Source: Gemmatimonadota bacterium
GTDB lineage: Bacteria > Gemmatimonadota > Gemmatimonadetes > Longimicrobiales > Gaopeijiaceae
Direction of reading: 5' to 3'
Length of the DNA: 30,214 nt
Assembly (NCBI GenBank): GCA_030550695.1
Contig: JAUQOX010000005.1
Span: 1 to 30,214 of the forward strand
The notes under the pieces: model-generated
Told to the model about the DNA's origin: nothing
The model's input: only the letters and a program-made list of their open reading frames with translations
Database searches by the model: none
Translations under genes and position numbers: made by a program
Part shown: piece after piece, positions 16,219 to 25,086 of the stretch
Numbering within the stretch: position 1 is the stretch's first letter
How the letters are laid out: each line of letters starts with the position of its first letter

Positions 16219-18930
16219 TCAGCTCTCCCAGCCGTCCTTTCTCAAGGCCGCCTGGGCCGCCGCCAGCCGGGCCACCGGTACCCGGAACGATGAACAGCTC
16301 ACGTAGTCCAGCTCCACCTCATGGAAGAACTCGATGGAGCGCGGCTCACCTCCGTGCTCTCCGCAGACGCCCACCTTGAGGTTCGGGTTCGCTTTCCGCC
16401 CCTCCTGGACCGCCATGCGGATGAGCCGTCCCACGCCCTCACGGTCCAGACTGTAGAAGGGATCCCCTTCCAGGATCTCCTTGGCGATGTAATCCGGGAG
16501 GAAAGAATTCACATCGTCGCGGCTGAACCCGTAGGTCATCTGGGTCAGGTCGTTGGTGCCGAAGGAGAAAAAATCCGCCTCCTGGGCAATCTCGCCCGCC
16601 GTGACGCAGGCCCTCGGCACCTCGATCATGGTGCCGATGGGGATCTCGAGGGTTCCTTTGTACCCCTCGGAGCGGATCACCTCATCGATGGTCTGCTCCA
16701 CCAGGCCACGCAGCAGGGCCAGTTCCTTCCTGCTTCCGACCAAGGGGATCATGATTTCCGGCATGGCGCGGATGCCTTCCCGGCGGCAGTGGACAGCTGC
16801 CTGGACGATGGCGGTCACCTGCATCACCAGGATCTCGGGGTACGTCACCGCCAAGCGGCACCCCCGGTGGCCCAGCATGGGATTGGCTTCCTTGAGGGAC
16901 TCCACTCGGGCCTGCACCTCGGCCAGGCTGATCCCCAGAGCCTCTGCCAGGAGCTCTTGGCGCTTGCGCTCGTGAGGGAGGAACTCGTGCAGAGGCGGGT
17001 CCAGGAGACGGATGGTCACGGGAAAACCCCGCATAGCGGTAAGGATTCCGATGAAATCCTCCCTCTGGAAGGGCAGGAGCTTGGCCAGAGCCCGCTCCCG
17101 GGCTGCGGTGGAATCGGCCAAGATCATCTCCTGCATGGCTTCGATCCTGCCCGCACCGAAGAACATATGTTCGGTGCGGCAAAGCCCTATTCCCGCCGCT
17201 CCGAAATCCCTGGCTCGCTTGGCTTCTTCGGGAGTATCGGCGTTCGCCCGGATCCCCAAAGACCGGAAGTCGTCCGCCCAGCCCATGACGGTCGCAAAAT
17301 GACCGGAGAGTTTCGGTGGCGAGAAGGGGATTTCCCCCAACATGACCTCCCCCGTGGACCCGTCGATGGAAAAAACATCGTCGGGCCCAAAGCTACGCCC
17401 CCCGACCACCACCTTGCGCTGTTTGGGGTGGATCACCAGGTCTCCGGCTCCCACCACACAGCATTTTCCCCAACCCCGGGCCACCACCGCTGCATGAGAC
17501 GTCATACCACCCGTGGAGGTGAGGATCCCCTCGGCGTGGTGCATGCCGTCTACGTCCTCCGGTGAGGTTTCCCTTCTCACCAGAATAACCTTCTCGCCCG
17601 CTTTCGAGCGACGCACGGCTTCCTCGGCGGTGAACGCCAGTTTCCCCCGGGCCGCGCCAGGCGAGGCAGGAAGGCCGCGGGTGAGGATCATGGCTCCCTC
17701 TTTGTCCTTCGCGGAAAAGCTGGGTAGGAGGAATTGGGTCATCGCCTCGGGGGGAATGCGAAGCAGGGCCTCTTCCCGGGTGATGATCCCTTGGTCCACC
17801 ATATCCACGGCGATCCGCACTGCCGCCTGACCCGTCCGCTGTCCGCGTCGGCTCTGGAGCATGTAGAGCTCGCCGCTTTCCACCGTGAACTCCACATCCT
17901 GCATGTCCTTGAAATGCCCTTCCAGGACCCATTTCATCTCCAGGAGTTCTTCCCACACCCGGGGATTCCATTCCTTGACTTCCTGGACGCTCCGGGGGGT
18001 CCGGATTCCCGCCACCACGTCTTCCCCTTGGGCGTTCACCAGGAACTCTCCGTAGAGCAGGTTTTCCCCGGTGGAGGGATTGCGGGTAAAGGCCACACCG
18101 GTACCGGACTGATCGTCCATGTTCCCGAAGACCATGGCCTGGATGGTGACGGCCGTTCCCAGGTATCCGTGGAGATGGTTGATCTCCCGATACCTCACCG
18201 CCCGGGGAGAATTCCAGCTCCGGAACACGGCCTCGATAGCCATCTGGAGCTGCCGGAAGGGATCTTGGGGGAACTCCTCGCCCGTCTGACTGCGATAGAT
18301 GGCTTTGTACTCTTCCACCAGTTCCTTCAGCCCCTCGGGCGGAACCTCCGTGTCTTCCATGGCCCCATAGCGGTCCTTGAGCCTGGAGAAGGCTTCCTCG
18401 AAGAGCTCGTGGTCCACCCCCATCACCACATCCCCGAACATGTGGATGAGACGGCGGTAGGCATCGAAGACCGCCCGCTCGTTGCCGGTTTTCCGGACCA
18501 TGGCCTGGGCCGTATCGTCGTTCAGGCCCAGATTGAGGATGGTGTCCATCATGCCGGGCATGGACACCGCTGCCCCGCTCCGCACCGACACGAGGAGGGG
18601 GTTCTCTTTGGAGCCGAACCGCTTGCCGGTCTCCTTTTCCAGCTTGCCGAGGTTTTGCCGGACCTGGTCCATGAGGCCCGGCGGAAGCCTTCCCCCTCGG
18701 TCGTAGTATTCCGCACAGACCGGGGTGGTGATGATGAACCCCGGCGGCACAGGGAGCCCTAATGCCCTCATGTAGGCCAGGCTCGCGCCCTTGCCGCCCA
18801 GGATTTCCTTGGAGAAACGGGTTCGCCGGGAACCGAGTTTGCCGAAATAGTGGATGCGCTGCTCCGGAGGAACAGCACGGATCTTCTTGCCACGCCCGTT
18901 CGTCTTGGCGGGCTCCGATCTCTTGGCCAC
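16219..18930 (-). CDS. ppdK: Pyruvate, phosphate dikinase
   Basis: PPDK interconverts pyruvate, ATP and phosphate with PEP, AMP and pyrophosphate. The N-terminal ATP-grasp domain starts with GGKGASLAYMRALGLPVPPG. The phosphohistidine domain has GGMTSHAAVVARGWGK with His479. The C-terminal PEP/pyruvate TIM barrel has MIPLVGSRKELALL, GTNDLTQMTYGFSRDD and the catalytic Cys856 in GVCGEHGG. The 903-residue length is close to the family norm. The GTG at 18930 is chosen because GAGGGAGGG lies just upstream and the earlier frame does not resemble the family. It follows the malic enzyme on the same strand but is separated by 246 bp containing a terminator, so it probably has its own promoter, which I could not identify. 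Confidence 0.97.
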   Translation of the reverse strand: MAKRSEPAKTNGRGKKIRAVPPEQRIHYFGKLGSRRTRFSKEILGGKGASLAYMRALGLPVPPGFIITTPVCAEYYDRGGRLPPGLMDQVRQNLGKLEKETGKRFGSKENPLLVSVRSGAAVSMPGMMDTILNLGLNDDTAQAMVRKTGNERAVFDAYRRLIHMFGDVVMGVDHELFEEAFSRLKDRYGAMEDTEVPPEGLKELVEEYKAIYRSQTGEEFPQDPFRQLQMAIEAVFRSWNSPRAVRYREINHLHGYLGTAVTIQAMVFGNMDDQSGTGVAFTRNPSTGENLLYGEFLVNAQGEDVVAGIRTPRSVQEVKEWNPRVWEELLEMKWVLEGHFKDMQDVEFTVESGELYMLQSRRGQRTGQAAVRIAVDMVDQGIITREEALLRIPPEAMTQFLLPSFSAKDKEGAMILTRGLPASPGAARGKLAFTAEEAVRRSKAGEKVILVRRETSPEDVDGMHHAEGILTSTGGMTSHAAVVARGWGKCCVVGAGDLVIHPKQRKVVVGGRSFGPDDVFSIDGSTGEVMLGEIPFSPPKLSGHFATVMGWADDFRSLGIRANADTPEEAKRARDFGAAGIGLCRTEHMFFGAGRIEAMQEMILADSTAARERALAKLLPFQREDFIGILTAMRGFPVTIRLLDPPLHEFLPHERKRQELLAEALGISLAEVQARVESLKEANPMLGHRGCRLAVTYPEILVMQVTAIVQAAVHCRREGIRAMPEIMIPLVGSRKELALLRGLVEQTIDEVIRSEGYKGTLEIPIGTMIEVPRACVTAGEIAQEADFFSFGTNDLTQMTYGFSRDDVNSFLPDYIAKEILEGDPFYSLDREGVGRLIRMAVQEGRKANPNLKVGVCGEHGGEPRSIEFFHEVELDYVSCSSFRVPVARLAAAQAALRKDGWES

Positions 18931-19056
18931 GACGCCCTCCCTCTCGAGGAGCTTCACCGAACAGAATCCGATCCCCGGCCCGGAGGGGATGCAAGGGCCG
19001 GGCCTTACCACAAGTTTTTCTGTCCGACAGGGTGCCGCACAAGGGGGGTTCCTGGG

Positions 19057-19088
19057 AAACAAAAGCCCCCACCCCGAAGGGCAGGGGC
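19057..19088 (-). terminator. Intrinsic terminator downstream of the malic enzyme gene
   Basis: On the minus strand a 10-bp stem (GCCCCTGCCC with GGGTGGGGGC, two G-T wobbles) closed by a TTCG tetraloop is followed by TTTTGTTT. The hairpin spans 19088-19065 and the T-rich tail 19064-19057. It lies about 90 nt after the malic enzyme stop and is the clearest Rho-independent terminator in the window. Confidence 0.85.
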
Positions 19089-19176
19089 CCGACGTTTCTG
19101 TCGAAGGAAGGGCCCCGGCTCCTCCTCCGATCGTCCGAACCGAAGCGGCCGAAGGGAAGCCCCGGCACCCCGCCTT

Positions 19177-21459
19177 TCAGGACAGGCGGTGGAGGGCCTT
19201 TTCCCGCCCTATGGCATCCACCACGGCGATGGTGATCAGGTTCACCGCATCCTGGACCGTGCTTCCCCGTTGGAGGACGTGGACCGGTTTGTACATGCCC
19301 AGGAGCACCGGGCCGATGACTTCGGCTCCCCCAATCTGGCCCATGAGCTTGTAGGCCGTGTTGGCCGCCGCCAAGTTGGGGAAGACCAGGACGTTGGCCG
19401 GGCCCTTCAAGTCGCAGAAGGGGTAGAACTCCTGGATGAGTTCGTAGTTCACGGCCGAATCGGCCTGCATTTCCCCGTCCACTTCCAGATCGGGAGCCTG
19501 GGCCTTGATGAGCTGAACCGCGCGGGCCACCGTCTCCGACGTGGGGTGGCGCGCCGAGCCGAAATTGGAGAACGAGAGCATGGCCACCCGCGGCTCGACC
19601 CCCACTTCCCGGGCAAACCCCGCCGAAAGCAGGGCGATCTCCGCAAGGGTTTCCGCATCGGGCTCGATGTTCACGGTGGTGTCGGCAAAGAAGAAAAGCC
19701 GCCGGTCGGGGAGGGCCACCATGTAGAGGCCGGCAACCTTGTTCACCCCCTCCGCCTTCCCCACCACCTGGAGTGCGGGGCGGATCACCTCGGGGTATGC
19801 CGATTCGATACCGGCCACCATGGCATCGGCATCCCCTTCCCGCACCATCATCCCCGCAAAGTAGATGGAATGGACCATCTGATCCCGGGCCCCGGCCAGG
19901 GTCACCCCCTTCCGGCGCCGCCGCTGGTAGAAGGCCTGGGCATACTGCTCCCGCCGGTCTTCCTCCGCCGCGGGGTGGACGATCTGCACTCCGGCAAGGT
20001 CCACTCCCAGCTGTTCGGCCAGGGCCTGGATCCGGGCGGGGTTCCCCACCAGGATCGGTTCCGCCACCCCCTCCGCCACCACCCTTGCCGCTGCCCGGAT
20101 GATCCGGGGGCTCATCCCGTCGGGGAGGACGACCTTCTTGGGGGCCCGCCGGGCCACCCCCACCATCCGCTGCATGACTTCCATGGCCGGGCCGAGGCTG
20201 GCCTTGAGCCGATCGCGGTATTCGTCCAAATCCAGGTGGAGGCGGGCCACCCCGTCTTCCATGGCCGCTTTGGCTACGGCCGGGGAAACGTAGAAGAGGA
20301 CGCGGGGGTCGAAGGGCTTGGGAATGATGTAATCCTTACCGAATTCGATGGGCTCCCCCCCATAGGCCATGATGACCGATTCCGGGACCTCTTGCCTCGC
20401 CAGCTCCGCCAGGGCTCTGGTGGCCGCCACCATCATGTTCGGGGTGATGGCCTTCGCCCGCACATCCAGGGCTCCACGGAAAATGAAGGGGAACCCCAGC
20501 ACGTTGTTCACCTGGTTCGGGTAGTCGGAGCGGCCCGTGGCCACGATGGCGTCCTGGCGAACCTCATAGACCTCCTCAGGCAGGATTTCCGGGACAGGGT
20601 TGGCCAGGGCGAAGATGATGGGATTGGGGGCCATGGACTTCACCATCTCCTTGGTCACCATCCCCGCCACGGAGAGGCCCACGAAGACGTCGGCCCCCTG
20701 CATGGCGTCGGCCAGGGTCCGGGCAGGGGTGTCCACAGCCCACTCTTCCTTGTACTGGTTCATCCCTTCCGTGCGGCCCTTGTAGATCACCCCCTTGGAG
20801 TCCACCATGAGGATGTTTTCCTTGCGGACTCCCAGCCGGAGAAAGTGGCGAGCCGACGAGATGGCCGAAGCCCCGGCCCCGCTGAACACCACCTTGATCT
20901 CGTTCAGCTTCTTACCCACAAGGTCCAGCGCATTGAGGAGACCTGCGGCACTGATGATAGCCGTGCCGTGCTGATCGTCGTGGAAGACGGGGATCTGAAG
21001 GGTCGCCTTGAGGGTCTCCTCGATTTCAAAGCACTCCGGCGCTTTGATGTCTTCCAGGTTGATCCCACCGAACGTGGGCTCCAAGAGCTGGCAGGCACGA
21101 ATGACCTCCTTGGGGTCCTTCGTGTTCAATTCGATGTCGAAGACGTCGATCCCGGCAAATCGCTTGAAAAGGACCCCCTTCCCCTCCATGACCGGTTTGC
21201 AGGCCAGGGCTCCGATGTCGCCGAGCCCTAGGGTGGCCGTCCCGTTGGAAACCACGGCCACCAGGTTCCCCTTGGCGGTGTAGAGATAGACATCGTCAGG
21301 GTTCTTTTCGATCTCCAGACAGGGCTCGGCCACCCCCGGGCTGTAGGCCAGGGAGAGCTCCCGCTGGGTGGTGAGGGGTTTGGTGGGTTTGACCTCGATT
21401 TTTCCCGGACGCCCCCCCATGGTGTGGTATTCCAGGGCGTCCTGCTTCCTGATTGCCAT
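19177..21459 (-). CDS. maeB: NADP-dependent malic enzyme with C-terminal phosphotransacetylase-like domain
   Basis: This enzyme decarboxylates malate to pyruvate, yielding NADPH. The catalytic half carries LAYSPGVAEPCLEI, FAGIDVFDIEL, FGGINLEDIKAPECFEIE, FHDDQHGTAIISAAGLLNAL and the nucleotide-binding VVFSGAGASAISSARHF. From about residue 430 a phosphotransacetylase-like domain follows (KVVLPDGMSPRIIRAAARVV, LVFPNLAAANTAYKLMGQIG), the architecture of E. coli MaeB, where this domain is regulatory. The ATG at 21459 gives 760 residues, close to E. coli MaeB. In-frame alternatives are ATG 21483 and a start at 21531. AGGA lies 11 nt upstream of 21459, which is only moderate support. With ppdK downstream it suggests a malate-pyruvate-PEP route. 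Confidence 0.95.
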   Translation of the reverse strand: MAIRKQDALEYHTMGGRPGKIEVKPTKPLTTQRELSLAYSPGVAEPCLEIEKNPDDVYLYTAKGNLVAVVSNGTATLGLGDIGALACKPVMEGKGVLFKRFAGIDVFDIELNTKDPKEVIRACQLLEPTFGGINLEDIKAPECFEIEETLKATLQIPVFHDDQHGTAIISAAGLLNALDLVGKKLNEIKVVFSGAGASAISSARHFLRLGVRKENILMVDSKGVIYKGRTEGMNQYKEEWAVDTPARTLADAMQGADVFVGLSVAGMVTKEMVKSMAPNPIIFALANPVPEILPEEVYEVRQDAIVATGRSDYPNQVNNVLGFPFIFRGALDVRAKAITPNMMVAATRALAELARQEVPESVIMAYGGEPIEFGKDYIIPKPFDPRVLFYVSPAVAKAAMEDGVARLHLDLDEYRDRLKASLGPAMEVMQRMVGVARRAPKKVVLPDGMSPRIIRAAARVVAEGVAEPILVGNPARIQALAEQLGVDLAGVQIVHPAAEEDRREQYAQAFYQRRRRKGVTLAGARDQMVHSIYFAGMMVREGDADAMVAGIESAYPEVIRPALQVVGKAEGVNKVAGLYMVALPDRRLFFFADTTVNIEPDAETLAEIALLSAGFAREVGVEPRVAMLSFSNFGSARHPTSETVARAVQLIKAQAPDLEVDGEMQADSAVNYELIQEFYPFCDLKGPANVLVFPNLAAANTAYKLMGQIGGAEVIGPVLLGMYKPVHVLQRGSTVQDAVNLITIAVVDAIGREKALHRLS

Positions 21460-21535
21460 AGCCTGACCGTTCCTTCCCGACATGAGCTGAAGTTCTTTCC
21501 GACGGATCGTCACGCCGAAGGGTGACGTCATGCTT

Positions 21536-21560
21536 CCTGCAACTTTTGCACCTGCAACGC
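21536..21560. repeat. Short direct repeat in the maeB / RemA-like divergent intergenic region
   Basis: CCTGCAAC occurs at 21536-21543 and again at 21551-21558, a 15-bp period, with TTTTGCA between them. This lies between the divergently transcribed malic enzyme and RemA-like genes, where operators are expected. The octamer TGCAACGC (21553-21560) recurs as one arm of the palindrome upstream of ssb. A regulatory role is speculative. Confidence 0.35.
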
Positions 21561-21632
21561 CTCACCGGTGTTGTTCCGCCGACGGCCCCATGCTCCTAGA
21601 TTAGGCCCTACCACCCCAGGCTGGAGGCAACC

Positions 21633-22043
21633 TTGGACATCAAACCCGGAAGAATGGTCCATCTCGGGTACGGAAAGTACTGGCGCTCCGACGAGATCGT
21701 GGGCCTTTGCCCGATCGAGGAGGACCGGGGACCTGGCCGCCGTACCGAGGTCTACGTCGCCAGCCGCGAGACCCCCCTGGTGGTCTCCCGATCCGAACGC
21801 TCCATCCTGAAAGACATGGCCAGTCTCCCGGAAGGGGAGTTCGAGGCTGAGGAGGCCCGCACCCTTCTTCAGGAACTTCTGGAGGACCTGGGCGATATCA
21901 GCCCCGTCCTCCGGCGGCTCCTCCTCAACGAAGTCGGATTCGACGCCGACGTTTGGGAGCGGAGGATCCGCGGCCTCCTGACCCGGGCTCCCCACAAGGA
22001 AGAGGAGGGGGAGCAGGAGGACCTGTTCCGCGGAAGACCCTGA
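21633..22043 (+). CDS. Small RemA/RemB-like (DUF370) protein with acidic C-terminal extension
   Basis: The TTG at 21633 is supported by GGAGG (21623-21627) with a 5-nt spacer. Residues about 8-58 resemble the beta core of RemA/RemB proteins: VHLGYGKYWRSDEIVGL parallels the family NIGYGN..aariI.i segment, and GRRTEVYVASRETPLVVSRS parallels GRRTRAVI..DSDHVILS. The helix that normally separates these strands is missing or very short. Residues 63-136 form an acidic, helix-prone tail (LPEGEFEAEEARTLLQELLE and later KEEEGEQEDLF). In Bacillus, RemA is a DNA-binding regulator of matrix genes that forms large rings. The match here is from memory and partial, so the function is uncertain. The Omp85-like gene starts 30 nt later and may be cotranscribed. 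Confidence 0.6.
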   Translation: MDIKPGRMVHLGYGKYWRSDEIVGLCPIEEDRGPGRRTEVYVASRETPLVVSRSERSILKDMASLPEGEFEAEEARTLLQELLEDLGDISPVLRRLLLNEVGFDADVWERRIRGLLTRAPHKEEEGEQEDLFRGRP

Positions 22044-22073
22044 TACCGCTCCGCCTTCCAACCCCTTCGAGAC

Positions 22074-23870
22074 TTGAAGCACCCCCTCCTCCCGTATGCC
22101 CTTCTTCTGGCATTTGCTCCTGCCGTGCCGCAGGCCGGGGCGGGGGGCCAGACGTGCCCTGCAGGAAAGGTCTCCGCTGTGGAGATCCACAACCGGTCGG
22201 TGTTCGAGGCCGGCGAGATTCCGGCCCGGTCCCCCCTCGGGTGGGCCTATCGGTTGGCCGACGCCCTCCATGTCAGAACCCGGGCGGATTTTCTCCGGAA
22301 GGAGCTTCTGTTCCGACCGGGTGACTGCTGGGATCCTCTCCTCCTTGACGAGTCGGAACGCCTCCTCCGGGCTTACGGGTTCATCGCAGCGGCTCAGGTG
22401 AGGGGGTGGCCGGATTCGGGAGGGGACCGGTCGGTGGTGGTTACGACCCGGGACGAGTGGAGCACCAAGGTGGATGTGGGTCTCCGGGTGGAGGGGGGTC
22501 TGCGCTTCGAAGGTGTCTCCCTTTCGGAGGAGAACCTGCTGGGGCGGGGGATCCTGGTCCGTTTCTTCCTTCGCCAGCGGCGGGAAGCTCGAGAAGCGGG
22601 GGTGGAAGTGCATTCGCCCCGGGTGGCCAACACCCGCTGGGATGGGCGTCTGAGCGTAGGGACCACCCGAAACGGCCATTTTTTCGAAGAGGCCCTGGTC
22701 TACCCGTTCGTGGGGGAGGTGGGGCGGTGGGGAGGAGGTCAAACCTTTCTGCGGCGCGAGGACCTGTTCGCCTTTTCCCTCCCGGCAGGGAGTCCCTACA
22801 CCCACCTGACGGTGCCTCTGTTGGAGGAGCGATGGGAGATCTTCGGCGGGATCCGTCTGGGTCGTCCGGGCAAGCTGACCGTGTTGGGGGCAGGGCTGGT
22901 CGTGGAGGAGTTCCGTTTTCCCGGCCTCCCGGAAGGGGCTTCCCTGGTGAGGGACGGGGAGTTCTCCCAAAGGGCACCGGCCGGTGAGGATTTCCTTTCC
23001 CCCGTGTCCCGGCAACTCCAAGAGAGAAGGGGTGCCCGTTTCGAGGCCTACTTGGGGCAGAGGAACCTGCGCTTCCTGGCCCGGCAGGGACTGGACGCCC
23101 TCCGGGGGACCCAGGATGTGCCCACGGGCTTCGAGGCTTCCCTTGCGGTGGGGTGGAGTCTGGGCGGCTTCCGTCGAGACGGTGTTCCCTCGGCACCGGA
23201 CCATCTCTACCTGCGGGGAAGTTTTCTCCAAGGGTGGGCCTCTCCCCGGCTGACCTGGAACACCCGCCATTTTGTCCGGGCCCGCCTTCTGCAGTCCGGT
23301 CCCCCTTTCCAAAGGGGCTGGGAGGACCTCCTGGCCGAAAGCGACGCCTTCCTGTATTGGCAACCCGACCTCTCCGGTCCTCGGACCTGGGTTTTTCGGG
23401 CATCGGCTGCCGGGGGCTGGCAGATGCGGACACCCTTCCAGCTCACCCTCGGGGGACCGACGGCTGTGCGGGGATTCCGGGAAGACCGTTTTCCCGGGGG
23501 CCGGCGGGTGGTGCTCACCGCCGAACAGCGGTCCTATGTGCCCTGGCCTGCCCCGGACTTCCTGGACTTCGGCATCTCGGCCTTTTTGGATATGGGGAGG
23601 ATTTGGGCTGCGGGCGCCCCCTTCGGATTCGACTCCGGTTGGCGAGCGTCCCTTGGAGCCGGGATCCGCTTCGGTCTGCCGCCGGGCACCTCCAACATGG
23701 TCCGGGCGGACCTGGCCTTCCCCCTCGACAAGCGGGCCCAGGCCCGGGATCTGGTGTTCAGATTGACCCTGCAGGAGGTCTTGGGGCTCCTGCCGGGGTT
23801 CCTGGACGAACAGGTGCTGCGGACTTTGGGCAGAAAAGCTTACCCCTACCCCACCGGCTTCCCTGGATGA
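22074..23870 (+). CDS. Omp85/BamA-superfamily outer membrane beta-barrel protein
   Basis: The 598-residue product starts with a signal peptide (HPLLPYALLLAFAPAVPQAGA) from a TTG without a clear Shine-Dalgarno; coupling to the gene ending 30 nt upstream is possible. One POTRA-like domain is visible at about residues 30-125 (RTRADFLRKELLFRPGDCWD, ESERLLRAYGFIAAAQV). The remainder alternates hydrophobic and polar residues as expected for barrel strands. The Omp85 loop 6 signature is seen as GGPTAVRGF (VRGF at 465-468), and the end resembles a final barrel strand region. With a single POTRA it is more like a TamA- or transporter-type Omp85 member than housekeeping BamA, which has five. Substrate unknown. 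The DUF4126-like gene follows. Confidence 0.82.
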   Translation: MKHPLLPYALLLAFAPAVPQAGAGGQTCPAGKVSAVEIHNRSVFEAGEIPARSPLGWAYRLADALHVRTRADFLRKELLFRPGDCWDPLLLDESERLLRAYGFIAAAQVRGWPDSGGDRSVVVTTRDEWSTKVDVGLRVEGGLRFEGVSLSEENLLGRGILVRFFLRQRREAREAGVEVHSPRVANTRWDGRLSVGTTRNGHFFEEALVYPFVGEVGRWGGGQTFLRREDLFAFSLPAGSPYTHLTVPLLEERWEIFGGIRLGRPGKLTVLGAGLVVEEFRFPGLPEGASLVRDGEFSQRAPAGEDFLSPVSRQLQERRGARFEAYLGQRNLRFLARQGLDALRGTQDVPTGFEASLAVGWSLGGFRRDGVPSAPDHLYLRGSFLQGWASPRLTWNTRHFVRARLLQSGPPFQRGWEDLLAESDAFLYWQPDLSGPRTWVFRASAAGGWQMRTPFQLTLGGPTAVRGFREDRFPGGRRVVLTAEQRSYVPWPAPDFLDFGISAFLDMGRIWAAGAPFGFDSGWRASLGAGIRFGLPPGTSNMVRADLAFPLDKRAQARDLVFRLTLQEVLGLLPGFLDEQVLRTLGRKAYPYPTGFPG

Positions 23871-23917
23871 TCCGGCGGAGGAGCCTTTTTGCGAGGGCCT
23901 GAGGGAGGTCTTTCGTG

Positions 23918-24916
23918 ATGGCCGACTTTCTCGCCATCCCCCATTCCTTGCTACGGGTGGTACCCTTGGCCATGGCGGCGGGGGTGGATGCCTATCTGGT
24001 CCTGCTGATCAGCGGAATCTACCGCTGGAAGGGAGAAACTCTGCTGGGGATGGCTATCCCCCCGCTACCGCCCGGGGGGTGGGTCATCTTGCCGGGTCTC
24101 GGGGTCCTTTACGTGGTGGAGACCCTCATGGAGCTGCATCGTCCCTTTGCCCTTGCCTGGCACAGCCTTCAGCGCTACCTGCGGCCCCTCATGGGCGGGA
24201 TGTTGGGGCTCTCCCTCCTCCAGCACGCCACCCCGGCCGAGGCTCTGGCCGTAGCAGCCTTGGCCGCCGGCCTCGCCTGGTTCGGCCATGGTTGGAGCTG
24301 GGGCCAGGGGCTCCTTCTCCGCTTGGTGCCCAGGCGCCACGTGGCGCCCCCCACCTATGCCTTTGCCAAGGACGGCCTGGCTCTGGCCCTCGCCCTCACG
24401 GCATGGGAACAACCCAGGTCGGCTTTCTTTGTGGCCCTGGCCATTCTCGTGGCAGGGGCGTTTCTGGCCCCCCCATACCTTCGGCTGGCCGCCTTCGGGC
24501 AGATCCTTTTCCGGGACCTGCTGGGGGATGTCATCCCCAGAAAGGATTGGGCGAAGGCTCGTTCGTTGCCGAAGTGGTTGCAGGGGGAAGCCCCCCCCTC
24601 CGATACGGACCTCCTCCGGGGCATGCCTGCCGCGGCCCGTCGTCTGCCCGGCTACGGGAAGTTTCGGGTGGGCTGGTTGGTGGAGAGCGGGGGCGAATAC
24701 TCCTTCGTTTTCAAAGAGGGCCGCACCCCCCGATGGGTTCCTCTTCCTGAGTTCTCCCTCCGCCGGGGTGAACTCGGCCCCTTGGCTCTGCGGGTCCCCC
24801 TGCCGGCCTCGGGCCGTCATGCATCGGCGATCTTCTTACCCCGCTCCGCATTCCCCCTTGGGGGCCCTTCGCCCGCCGATGCGACGAAACCTCCCGAGGC
24901 TTCGGCCACAGAATGA
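23918..24916 (+). CDS. DUF4126-like multi-pass membrane protein
   Basis: GGGAGG at 23903-23908 precedes adjacent GTG (23915) and ATG (23918) codons; ATG is preferred. The protein (332 residues) has an N-terminal region of several membrane helices. The segment LGVLYVVETLMELHRPFALA, followed by SLQRYLRPLMGGMLGLSL, resembles the conserved LYxxExxxDK...IRPxxGxxL pattern of DUF4126, though the usual DK is replaced. A hydrophobic region continues to about residue 200. A soluble C-terminal part follows with a segment (VGWLVESGGEYSFVFKEGRT) that could form a small beta domain. The function is unknown. The gene follows the Omp85-like gene after 45 nt, so cotranscription is likely. Confidence 0.7.
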   Translation: MADFLAIPHSLLRVVPLAMAAGVDAYLVLLISGIYRWKGETLLGMAIPPLPPGGWVILPGLGVLYVVETLMELHRPFALAWHSLQRYLRPLMGGMLGLSLLQHATPAEALAVAALAAGLAWFGHGWSWGQGLLLRLVPRRHVAPPTYAFAKDGLALALALTAWEQPRSAFFVALAILVAGAFLAPPYLRLAAFGQILFRDLLGDVIPRKDWAKARSLPKWLQGEAPPSDTDLLRGMPAAARRLPGYGKFRVGWLVESGGEYSFVFKEGRTPRWVPLPEFSLRRGELGPLALRVPLPASGRHASAIFLPRSAFPLGGPSPADATKPPEASATE

Positions 24917-24926
24917 GGCAGTTTTC

Positions 24927-24988
24927 CCGTCCCCGGACGGCATGGGGGATCCTTCCCGCCCCCCGTCGCGGGACGATCCCGCGGGGGG
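24927..24988. repeat. Two strong hairpins after the DUF4126-like gene
   Basis: CCGTCC (24927-24932) pairs perfectly with GGACGG (24935-24940). A second, stronger fold follows: CGCGGGA (24967-24973) with TCCCGCG (24977-24983), extended by CCCCCC (24959-24964) with GGGGG (24984-24988) across a 2-nt bulge. They lie in the 170-bp gap before the MliC-type lipoprotein gene. No T tract follows, so termination or mRNA protection are both only possibilities. Confidence 0.4.
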
Positions 24989-25086
24989 TGCCGGCTCTTC
25001 CCCAGCCCGCCACCGCCCGTGTGCCCGTGGAGGAGGAGGTCGGTTGGCAGGGAAAGAAGCGTGGAGAGGCCAGGAGGCAACCAGCT

